Shown here piece after piece: positions 23,386 through 33,260 of a stretch of DNA of 64,000 nt. Origin of the DNA: Bryoerythrophyllum caledonicum (taxonomy: Eukaryota; Streptophyta; Bryopsida; Pottiales; Pottiaceae). Below the pieces are notes generated by a model. That model did not search any database and was not told where the DNA came from. It saw nothing but the letters and a program-made list of their open reading frames with translations. The DNA lies in the NCBI GenBank assembly GCA_963971425.1, contig OZ020514.1, forward strand, positions 13,831,218 to 13,895,217, given 5' to 3'. Within the stretch, counting starts at the first letter, position 1; the number at the start of each line of letters is the position of its first letter. The translations under genes were made by a program, and so were the position numbers.

Positions 23386-25489
23386 TGATTCTCAGCGTCT
23401 TCTTAGGGATTCATATGGTAAAACTCTTCAGCTTGTGAATCTGACTAGGTTTTAGGGTTTGGGGTTTAGGGTTCACATTACTACAACCCAAATCTTTCTG
23501 TCAGTCGTCACGAAACTCGCAGTGATGCTTCTAAATCACAGTAGCAACTGGAACCACCGCAATAACCCTACACACTGTCACATCCTAATTGCTAGAGACT
23601 GTGCATGGAGAATGCAAGAAGTATACATTATGTACCTTATGAAGAAGACAACTGGTGCGTTGTTGCCTCGCACAAGCGTCCTACTCAACCGTGCGCAACC
23701 TATAGATGTTACCCTCCTCAACCTCCGACAGTTGTTCTACCTCCAAGCCTCTCCACAACAACCTTGTAGAGCAACCAAAGTGAGAAGGAAAGAAATGAAG
23801 AAAGTTTTCGAGGATCGGCGAGGTCACTCACGGACACACGACTGTTTCAGAATTGGCGGGAGGAAACTTCAGAATTGGCGGGGGGACTTTTCCACAGCCC
23901 CTAAAAAAGTGCAAATTCGAAATCTTAGCGGGAAACTGAATCAACTATTTCCTGGCTGACTAAAATAAGGAAGAGTACATACCTCAAATCTACTCGCACA
24001 TGCGAGTTATATACAAGGTTTTAGGGTAACGCTCAGGGTTTGGGTTATATTTAGGGTTTAGGGTTAGGATTTTTAGGATTTGGTTTTAGGGTTCAGGATT
24101 TGGTATTTAGGTTCAGGGTTTTTAGGGTTTAGGGTTTAGGGTCCTTCGTATAGGTGTTATCTTCTGATGTCATTTCATTTCAATATAATAATACTTTGAA
24201 GATTCAAGATATTTGCCAATTCAACTTAGTTATAGAAAAATGTAGAGAAGATATTGAGATGATTAAAAAATAATTTGTATTACAATCCAAATAGGACTTA
24301 TCTATTATGTTGAAATCAAAGACCTTAACAAACGAGTAGCATTCACCACAAAAAAAAACATGTTATATGTGCACGTGTATTTTTAGCAAAGAAGTATGTA
24401 TTCAAACATCCTTTGGACATCATTTCTTTGGGGTTTTAAAAATGTGCATCATGTTACTATCTTGTCATCAATTGAGAATGTGCATTCTTTGGCAAGAATC
24501 CCATGTGCCCTCATGGTCTGAATTTCAAATTGAAATTGGTTACTATCCACTTAGAGGTACTCAAAGACTTGAAATGTGCGCAAACTAATATTAATTTTGG
24601 ATTCAAATATCTTATATTTGAGTTCACATTGTATTATCATGAGTTTAGGGTGTGGCAATCTAAGCATGACATGAAAGATGGAAGAATTCTTGACCATACA
24701 CAATTTATTTCATGTTTTGACGTGAAATTAAAGACTTTGTCATTTGTAAAACATAGAGAGTGGAACAATTTTTAATGATTTAAACAAGAAACGGAGAGAC
24801 CTCCTCATGACAAAAAAAGGATAATCAAAATATAAAATATAACTAATACAAAGTGTACCACTTAGTGCATCAGGCATAATTTAATGTTTGTAATGTAAGT
24901 AATTTTGAATTTATTTATACATGCAAAAAAGGAATAATTAGTTTTTGAGCACGTTCTAGTGGTCGCAAATTATATTTGAAATTCTCAAAATTTTGTAGAA
25001 GGATGATAAAAGTCATGAGGCATAATTATTAGTAATTTATTTTCTCAATGAACGTCTTCAATAAAAGTTATGCGAGCCAAAAGAGAAACTTCTCGATTGC
25101 CGGCACGTCAGGCAACCTAAAAAACATTTTGCTATGACACAGTATGGAATGTGATATTTTCAATACATAGAAGTAATATTAGAACGAATGATATTGTAGA
25201 AAAACATGTTATTTTTCTAGTGAAAAACAAGACTACATCCCAATTCATACATTTTCACACATTGTCACATATTATTGATTTAGGGTACCAAGAATACTTA
25301 GACTTCATATCCACCGAAGACTATGGGATCGTCATATTGTTTTGCTTTTTAATATTACTACTGGAGATTTAGGTCCACATATTATGAAAATCCTTTTAAA
25401 ATTCAAAAGATTACTATTTCACTTGTGAAATACTTAACCATAAAGAGAAGTACGGAGTTCAAAATGATTGTTTGTAGAAGTGGATATAC
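23386..25489. other. Non-coding middle of the element, with telomere-like repeats
   Basis: 23445-23470 and 24015-24145 contain degenerate TTTAGGG repeats, the plant telomere type. The 166-codon frame at 23459-23959 starts from a non-ATG codon and has no recognisable motif. 24200-25489 is AT-rich with nothing recognised. Confidence 0.5.
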
Positions 25490-25725
25490 ACATTGCACAT
25501 ACATCAGCTCGGTTTTTAGGAGAGGTGTGCGCCATCACTTTGTGCAATGAACCAAAAGGAGTGTGTGCACACATGTTAGCTCCAGTAGCGCTAATGTGTG
25601 CCTCATCACTAGGTGCAGTGAACAAAAAAGAAAATATGCACAGTTTAGCTCTACTAGCGCTAAATTGTGCACCATCACTAAATGGAGTAGATTAGAAAGC
25701 AAAAATGCACTATGTAGCTCCAGTA
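25490..25725. repeat. Palindrome variant 1b, three diverged units
   Basis: Units of about 70-75 bp with TTAGCTC...GCGCTAA arms and the linker GTGCACCATCACTAAATG; see 19546-19650. Overlapping frames on both strands are by-products of the repeat. Confidence 0.6.
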
Positions 25726-26515
25726 TACAGAAGATGGCTTCTAGAGAAGTGGACACTAAGTAGGAATCCATACAGTAATTGTAAAATGTACAATAACTGT
25801 AGTGACAAAACTATACATCACCCAATGCCAACTACTACTCTAAATGTCAATCCTAGTAAATAGTGGAACATAAAGTTTTTTACTTGTGGACAATTAGTTT
25901 AGGAAACCTTAATCATGGTTTGATTACATCTTGAGCATCATAGTAAAGAAGGGTTGAGTGCATGTAGAAAAGCAAGAATTTGCAAGAAAGAGCTTGGGAA
26001 TAATCGGACGTAGGTAAGGAGCAAACGAAAAATATCAAAATTTGGACAAAGTAGAATGTAAAATATGGAAGGAAAATGAAACAACAAGTAGAAGATTGGA
26101 AATATAAGAACATTCTTCTGGAAACGAAAATGAGTAAAGAAAGGAATATTCGAAAAGGAAAAAACTTAAACATACAATAAATATAGAAATACAAGTAAAA
26201 TACTCATTAGATATCCATCACATATTATGCATTCAATGTGCATTACATATTCAGTAAATATTCATTAAATACTTATTGAATATTCAAATACACATTAATT
26301 TTACATTAGAAATTTATGCATTATTCATTAACTAATCATTAAGCGTGCATTATATACTCTATAAATAATCATTAAATATACAAATATTAGTTAAACTATC
26401 ATAAAATATACTTTTAAAACTTCAAACATTCATTAGGTAAAATTTAAATATTCTTTAATTGTGCATAAAAGTTACAGATATACAAATACACATGAATCAT
26501 ACTACTAAAATCATA
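25726..26515. other. AT-rich DNA, nothing recognised
   Basis: Contains many near-repeats of ATTCATTAAATA-like words between 26210 and 26450, suggestive of an old AT-rich tandem array. No gene. Confidence 0.4.
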
Positions 26516-26700
26516 ATCCGCGCAGTGAACCACGCAGCGATCAACCACGCAGTGAATCGTGCAGTGAACTATAGAAACGATGCAGTCAACCGCGCAGTTA
26601 ATTGTGCGGTCAACCGCGCAGTTAATTGTGCGGTCAACCGCGCAGTTAATTGTGCAGTCCACCGTGCAGTTAATTGCGTGGTCAACCGTGCAGTGCATCA
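26516..26700 (+). repeat. Minisatellite, 24-bp unit
   Basis: About seven units, each GCAGTTAATTGTGCGGTCAA plus CCGC, the middle three nearly identical. Because 24 is a multiple of three, both strands stay open and give eight-residue repeats (AVNCAVNR), but nothing suggests expression. An oligo-T run follows at 26701-26717. Confidence 0.8.
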
Positions 26701-26717
26701 TGTTTTTTTTTTTTTTT

Positions 26718-27500
26718 GAAAATAAAAACTACATTGAAATGGTTGAACTATTGCGTTGCAAAGCAAGCACCAATTGCTAATTATTGTGTGGTTTATTGCA
26801 CGGTTTTGAAATTTAGGGTCTTGAGTTTCTTGGTGTGTCAAATTTGCATTTGTGTGTTGCAATTTGTGCTCTTGATTACAAATTTGACGTTCAAAATATT
26901 TTTTGAATTAAGCATTTAAAGATTGGATTGTAAATTATGAATTGTAAACTTGGAGTACAAAAGGTGTGAAGTTGGAGTTGTGATCTTGGAGGTTGGCATA
27001 CAAAGTTGGAGTTGTAAAATTGCATATTTGAGTTGTGGAGATTGAAATTATAAGTTTTGAGGTGAGATTGCAAGTTTTGAGATTGTAATTGCTAATTGAG
27101 TTTGTGGGTGTGTGAAATTGAGATTGTAATTGCAAATTCAGTTTGTGGGTAAGTGAAATTGAGATTGTAATTGCAAGTTGAGTTTGTGGATGTCTGAAAT
27201 TTGCATTTGTGTGTTGCAATTTGTGCTTATCCAAAACAAATTTGAAACTCTTTATTACAAATTTGACGTTCAAAACATTTTTGAAATTCCATGTTAAAAT
27301 GCAAAAAATCTAAAACCTAATTAATTTTTCTCTATTCTATTCTATTACATAATGAAAATTCATGAATATATTTCAAAGACATATATATATATATATCTTA
27401 TGTAGATTGTTGTTACCTTTTTTTAAAGTATTTCGTGATACAAAACTACATTAAAATGGTTGAACTAATGCGTTGCAAAGCAAGCGCGAGCTGCTAGTTA
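26718..27500. repeat. Repeat pair with Helitron-like 3' ends
   Basis: Two copies of a roughly 75-bp sequence, at 26712-26785 and 27425-27500, share ATGGTTGAACTA, TGCGTTGCAAAGCAAGC and end in CTAA|TT and CTAG|TT respectively. A short GC hairpin followed by CTRR and a T is typical of Helitron 3' termini. Between them, 26840-27290 holds direct repeats (TTGCAATTTGTGCT; GAGATTGTAATTGCAA). No Rep/helicase gene is present. Assignment is tentative. Confidence 0.35.
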
Positions 27501-28310
27501 TCCTATAAAAAATCATTACAAAGTCATTAGTTATTGGCTAATTATATGATGACACATTAAATTATCATTAGATAATTTTTAAAAATATTTTAAAAATGCA
27601 AGAGATGGGAATGAGAATAGTTGTGGATAAGACGATAAGAAATTGAGGTTGAAGATGAGACAAAGAATAAATGCATGCCGACCAGTAGTCAAAACATGTT
27701 GAGCTTATACAATTTATCAAGTATCAAAATTGTGTGCTAGGGAAGAGTTTTGATAGAGGGCTATTACAAAATGAATTGTAGTAGGTGAACAAATGAGGGA
27801 TAATATTCATGACAATGGTGGCTAAAACTAGTTTCCAACTTGTTGACAAATAGTGTACTAGAAAAAGAGAATCTCCACCGGGGCCGAGGGACCGGGATGC
27901 AAGAATAAACACGGTAAAGCCCACTCCGTGAGGCCTAGGCCTGTGTCTCGGCCCACTGGAGTGGCGGCGACGGTTCTTTTAAACAATAAATTTACAAATA
28001 GTACAGGGAGACCAAAATTCCCTGGTAGCATGTGTTGAATCATGTAATTACACGAGGGAATTAAAGAAAATCAATAAACACCCCAAAAAAAATTAGCCTA
28101 CTATGGCGTTAATGTTGGGCGCAGGCGTTCCCTCATAGTGGCCAATTCGGGGACGGTGCGGGGGGAAAAGGGTAACCCCCCTCCCTTCATCTCAAACTTG
28201 GGCACCTTCCCACTGGCGTGGAAAATTCCCCGTCAGGGGTGGGGATGTTGTAAGTACTGGATTTGTACCCTTAGAGTAAAAGCAAAATGAAGTGAAAAGT
28301 AAAGAAAAAA
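27501..28310. other. Non-coding DNA, nothing recognised
   Basis: Mixed AT-rich DNA with GC-richer patches at 27870-27970 and 28100-28250. No supported frame or structure. Confidence 0.4.
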
Positions 28311-28425
28311 TTCACACTTTAGCTCTATTAGAGCTAAAGTGTGCACCATCACTAAGTGTAGGGAACTAAAAAGAAAGTATGCACACTTTAGCTCCAACAG
28401 AGCTAAAGTGTGCACCGACGTTTAT
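28311..28425. repeat. Palindrome variant 1b, two tandem units
   Basis: Two inverted repeats with arms CACACTTTAGCTC, separated by the linker CACCATCACTAAGTGTAG. This is the best-preserved copy of the variant also at 19546 and 25490. Confidence 0.75.
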
Positions 28426-29409
28426 TTTATAATTATACAATTGCAAGATGTGGTCTTAACATACTTATTGTCTGTTCGATTTTCATAGTAAATAATATCA
28501 AACTCATAAAAAATCAAAATGTGAATTGAACGTAATAGAATTTTAAAATCGTAGCTTTAGAACTCTCTTAAGTGTGCTCCACCTAATAATTGGTGTAGGA
28601 GGAACTTATATACATCGATGGTAATGAATTTACTCCTTGTGTAATGTAGAAATCAAAATCGAGTCAAGCGAAAGCGAGCTGATCCACTAAAACCATGAAA
28701 GAAAACTAAACACTATAATCGTGTTTCTAACACTAATATATAATCGTTCACTTCCGTCCAATCGAAGTTTGTGTATTATTGAGAAAATGCTAAGTTAGAA
28801 GTTTTAATTGAGATCATACGAATGAAATTGGAAATAATCACTTTTCTTTTGCTACATGTTTGTTGGCCTAGAAAAAATGTGTAGGAAATATATGAGTACA
28901 GAAATACTACACGCGCGTAATACCTTGAACTTGTTCTAATAAGATTAAATTGGCTTCTTGAAACTCCGGGTATCAATAGTAAAGGTGAATGAATTGTAGT
29001 GCAACCATATGTAATACCCAAGGGTCTCACCCGAATATCACGAAGGGTATCCCGAGGGTATCTCGGGAGCACCACACGGTCACAGGGTTTCGACCCTCAC
29101 GGCTTTAGGTGCCCCCACGAACTCCCACGAAATCTGGGCGCGAGCCTTTTCTTCTTCTCATTTGGTTGTTGACCAGGTTTTCTGAGTGTACTTCCAAGCG
29201 TTCTTATTTTGCGAGTTTTGTGAGTTTATGCGTTGGTTCGTCGTTGCGACTTTGTGCCAGTTTCGTTAGCTACAGGGTTTGTTAAGTTTGTGTATATTGT
29301 AGCGCTGAGTTTAGGCTTTAGAGCGCAATTCACTAGAGGTTAGGGTTTCCTGTGGATAGGGTTTGTAGGACATGCGATTTTTTTGTTGTGTGAGTTCGCG
29401 TATGCTGTA
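28426..29409. other. Dispersed-repeat relic, then upstream DNA of gene A
   Basis: 28440-28890 contains degraded words of the dispersed repeat of 700-1110. 28990-29409 is a GC-richer stretch with a repeated GGGTATC word and may hold the gene A promoter and start of its leader. I could not fix a transcription start. Confidence 0.35.
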
Positions 29410-30236
29410 GCGCTAGAGTTTAGGGCTGTTTGTGTGAGATTCTTTGAGTTTCAGTGAGTTTGTGAGAGTTTGTGTGAGTTGTGTGAGTTCGTGTGACTTT
29501 CTGTGAGTTTCCGAGAGTTTCTGTGAGTTTCTGTGAGTTTCCGAGAGTTTCTGTGAGTTTTTGTGAGTTCCTGTGAGTGTGTGTGAGTTTCTGTGAGCAC
29601 GTAGAGTCTGAAACGACCGTGCGCGGAGGATTGACGTGAACAAGGAACAAGACTTGCAGCTATTTTAGTTGGATTTCTCAGTTTTAAAGGTAAGTGCACT
29701 CATTCAGTCTTGCATTTCTTTCGATATTTGTGTAGTTTTGCTTTAGATCTGATGTCTTGAAAACATTATGATAGCATTGCTTTTGATGTATGTGTGAGAA
29801 AATATATGAGATTGTGTATTCAATGTGCTGGTTTGAATGTGGTGGTTTGAATGTGGTGGTTTGTGGTGGTTTGTGGTTATTCGTCGTGGTTTGTGCTAGT
29901 TTAAATGTGCTAGTTTGTGCTGGTTTGAATGTGGTGGTGTGTGGTGGTTTGTGGTTATTCGTCATGGTTTGTGCTAGTTTTGAATGTGCTGGTTTGTGCT
30001 AGTTTAGATGTGCACATTGAAGTCAATGTTGTGGTTTCAATTGCTAAATTCAATGTGCTGAATTCAATGTGTTAATTTCATTGTGCTCATTTCAAAGTGC
30101 TGATTTCATTGTGAATGATTTCAATGTGTTGGTTTCCATGTGCTACTGTGATTGATATTGTGTGTGTGGGTTTGTTATTGTTGTTGCAGGACGTCTAGTT
30201 CCAACAGAATTAGACTGGAATTAAGGTTCATAAACC
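29410..30236 (+). other. Leader (5' UTR) of gene A with an intron
   Basis: 29430-29600 is a run of GTGAGTTT(CT) repeats. A good donor (AAAG|GTAAGTGC) at 29689/29690 and acceptor (GTTGCAG|GACG) at 30189/30190 define a likely 5' UTR intron. Inside it, 29820-30150 is built of GTGGTTTGTG and AATGTGCT(G) simple repeats. The leader then runs 47 bases to the ATG at 30237. B and B' have the same leader-intron layout. Confidence 0.5.
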
Positions 30237-30247
30237 ATGGCTGAAAG

Positions 30248-31588
30248 GTAAAATCCATGCTCTCACCCAAGAGCCCTAAACCCTACACCTTCAATATCAT
30301 AGCACGAAAGAAGAATTTGCACAAACTGCAATAAATATGCTCTTCAATGAACACAGTTTAGCTCGAGTCGAGCTAAAGTGGAAAATCGATATTGCACTAA
30401 TGTCCACACTTTAGCTCGACTCGAGCTAAAGTGGGCCTCCACTAAGCACTATTGTCCACACTATAGCTCGAGTCAAGCTAAAGTAGGCCTCCAATGTGCA
30501 CATTTGGCCACACTTTAGCTCGAGTCGAGCTAAAGTGCGCTCTCCAGCATGCTCTTTTGGCTACACATTAACTCGACTCGACTCGAGGTAAAGTGTGACC
30601 AACAAAGCACGCTTAAGAGCGCAGTTTAGCTCGAATCGAGCTAAAGTGGGGACAATAGTGCACAGTGGAGGCCCACTTAAACTCGAGTCAAGCTTAAATG
30701 TAGACTTAATACGTCTTTGGTTGCGCTAAAGCCGGCTCCAGCGAAAGAAATTAAAAATAATTCTCGAAAATTCTCAGTCAAAAATAGCATGACCTTCCAG
30801 TAAAGCCAGCACACTTTACCTCGAATCGAGCTAAAGTGTGAGACAATAAACATAAACAACAACTCAAACACAACAAGATTCGGACTTTAAACATTCCAAA
30901 AGTATAGTAAACCAATGATATCGACGACCCAACTCATGTCCACTTCTCGTTATATTTTCACATGTGTGCAAGAGCTTCAGTCTCGCTTCAACCACTTGAG
31001 AACCTCAAAGAGTGAGGTTCGTGAGTGATTAAAGCGTGAACTGAAGCTCTTTCGCAGTTCTGAGAGTTAAACGAGAAGTAGCCATGCTTGAATAAAAATG
31101 TATAGGATAGTCGTTTGAATGAATACTGTAAGTCTCAGAACTGTTCAGCTATGCATTCCATGCATGAGCACTTTAGCTCGAGTCGAGCTAAAGATGAAGC
31201 TAAAACTTGAATACAACATTGATACATTGGTGTAATTGCAGTCTCCTACCTCAACTCACGTCTACTTTTCGTTTACCTCTCATAAATCGTGCAAGAGCTT
31301 CAGTCCCGCTTCAACCACTTGAGAACCTCAAAGAGTGAGGTTCGTGAGTGATTTAAGGGGAACTGAAGCTCTCCCACATTTCTGAGAGTTGAACGAGAAG
31401 TAGGCATGAGTTGATTGTAAGCGTCTAAGAGAACGTTCTCAATGACTAAATTTTGTTGCAGAGTATTACTCACATACTTGAATAACGGTAGACTTTAGCT
31501 CGAGTCGAGCTAATGTGTGACCTCGCCGTCCTAATCGGATGATCAATAGAGCAATCTAATATCTTTGCTCTGTTTCGTGTTTGTGCAG
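30248..31588 (+). repeat. Gene A intron 1 with family-1 palindrome array
   Basis: The intron between the 11-nt first coding exon and the main exon holds about ten palindromes with core AGCTCGAGTCGAGCT (near 30358, 30412, 30463, 30514, 30570, 30626, 30688, 30815, 31171, 31494). The first seven are spaced about 50-60 bp. It also contains two 160-bp hairpins (30930-31090 and 31251-31413). The equivalent intron of B and B' holds the family-2 palindrome array instead. Confidence 0.85.
30930..31413. repeat. Two copies of a 160-bp nested hairpin
   Basis: Copies at 30930-31090 and 31251-31413. Each is a long inverted repeat: outer arms CTACTTCTCGTT/AACGAGAAGTAG, middle arms AGAGCTTCAGT/ACTGAAGCTCT, and a central stem GAACCTC...GAGGTTC with loop AAAGAGT. 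The outermost 23 bp of the second copy pair with three mismatches. This could be a MITE-type insertion or a structured RNA element in the intron. About 80% of positions agree between copies. Confidence 0.75.
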
Positions 31589-33260
31589 ATCTGAGAGGGA
31601 CAGGATGGTGTCGCAGCTGCAGCACTTCTTCCAGCCAAAGCCTGTCGACGTTGACGATGACGATGGGGACGACAACAACCACTTGGATTGTTGGGAGCTG
31701 AAGGACCCATCAATGACATTGAAGTGGACGCTTCTGTGGGCGACCTATACAGATCATTTAGTGTTTGGTCAGACCTTCGCTGGTGCTGTCGTCAATCCCC
31801 AGCACATCGACTTCAAGACCAGAGTTACTGATGTAGTCCACAAAGATAACGATCACGTTAAGTTGTCGTGTGAGACAACCACTGAGTCCTTAGATCCGTA
31901 TTTCTTTACTATTATAGTAAACAATAGTTCATCTCCCTTCTGTATCCTGGATTTAGTTGATTCTCTTAGGTCTTCCAAATTTGAGGAAATAGTGACTCAT
32001 GTCGAGCATGAGATCTCTCTTAAGAAATGGGAGACTAGTAGTGGACAGCCACTGAAAGCAAAGGCTGTAGCTAATAAACTGCGCGTCATTTTATCTAGAA
32101 CGAGTACCTTTGCCGCTCTAGATAAGGCCAAGAATATCGCGGCACGACGCCCGATAGAACTTTCAACGGTTTCGGGGGCTGTGACCGGTAGCCAGGACAT
32201 GAGTCAAGCGTCGGTACCGGTTAGAACTCCAGGTGCGAGAACAAGTTGAAGCACCCTGCGCAGCACTCTGTCTGCTTCCCCCGTCAAGAAGCGGTCAGCT
32301 GCCAAGAAGCAGGAGACCTCTTCCTGAAAGAAGTCGAAGCTCATATCGGAGGAGGAGCTAGCCAATTCGATGGCCTCTGCACTCTCGGAGCTCCCTAAGG
32401 CGCTCGGATACGGAGAGACAATCGACTTCAACAACGTCCAACAGATTTTCCAGAAATTTTGGACGGAGTGTCAGAGCTGCTTTTTCAAAGGCAACAGAGA
32501 GATGAAGATCGAGCTTGACGTAATGAGGTTGCATAATGCACCGCCGGAGTGGACGATCCGTGCGTTCGAACCACGGGGCATGGAGGAGTTGAAGCATTAC
32601 TACCTCCAGATGCCAGACAAGACGCAGAAGCAGACTCTCTGCGTCATGCCGAAGCTCGATACTATGCCGACGACTGTGGAGGAGCTCAGCGACTGCGACT
32701 TCTACATCATCAATGGCCAGCACAGCGTTGCAGCCTCAAAGGAAATGATTAACGGCAACGTTCCGGAGGTGATGAGAAGGCACTTCCGAACATGGCAGTG
32801 TTACATTGTCTGGACGCAAGATCCGGAGAAGCTGAGGAAGATTTCCGCGTATTATAATCGCATGAATCATTTGGTCCAGTTCAAGCCGACGTGGGCAACA
32901 AATATCCTCGGCTCCCGTGCTGTGTGGATCCAAGGTGGGAGACCAATCCCGAAGCACTCCGCCACAGGTGTTCGCGGGTCTCACAAGTCAGGTCGAAGAA
33001 CGGTAGCGGAGTTTGCAAATGACAAGAGGTTTGAGGTAATATGTCTCAACAAATGTCATGCACTTTAGCTCGACTCGAGCTAAAGTGCAAATTCGCTCTA
33101 TATCTGTACAGTCATATGTATAGATAAGAAATCGTCATTCTCTGCTCATGGGTTGCAAGTTAGCTCGACTCGAGCTAACTTGCAGTATTTGGACCCTACT
33201 GGACATGTTTGTATTCCTGCTATATTGTATACTCAAACGATCCTTTTATGTTCTGCGCAG

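Larger units (their letters stand above)
30237..33035 (+). pseudogene. Gene A, exons 1-2: ParB/DGQHR-like domain
   Basis: Exon 1 is 11 nt (30237-30247), exon 2 is 31589-33035; together exactly 486 codons in frame, starting MAERSERDRMVSQLQHFF. After an acidic stretch and a basic linker (KKRSAAKK), residues from about 32510 read IELDVMRLH, WTIRAFEPRG, QTLCVMPKLD, FYIINGQHSVAASKEMI (Asn at 32712) and WQCYIVWTQDPEKL. This order matches the ParB/Srx-type fold, where a G-[QH]-[HR] motif and following helix bind nucleotide or DNA; the NGQHS form resembles DGQHR proteins. Lesions: TGA at 32247-32249 and 32325-32327, both one step from CGA. Donor GAG|GTAATA, phase 0. B (52364-54527) is homologous with the same exon logic. 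Role inferred: sequence-specific DNA-binding protein of the element. Confidence 0.65.

Noticed and set aside
23459..23959. 166-codon open frame inside the 19.7-kb element
   Set aside because: Starts at a non-ATG codon in telomere-like repeat, shows no motif, and has no homologue in the other system.
24015..24145. True telomere or chromosome end
   Set aside because: The TTTAGGG repeats are short, degenerate and inside a transposon, so they are interstitial.
26459..26719. Protein with AVNCAVNR octapeptide repeats
   Set aside because: Generated by a 24-bp minisatellite open on both strands; no start context or flanking coding signal.
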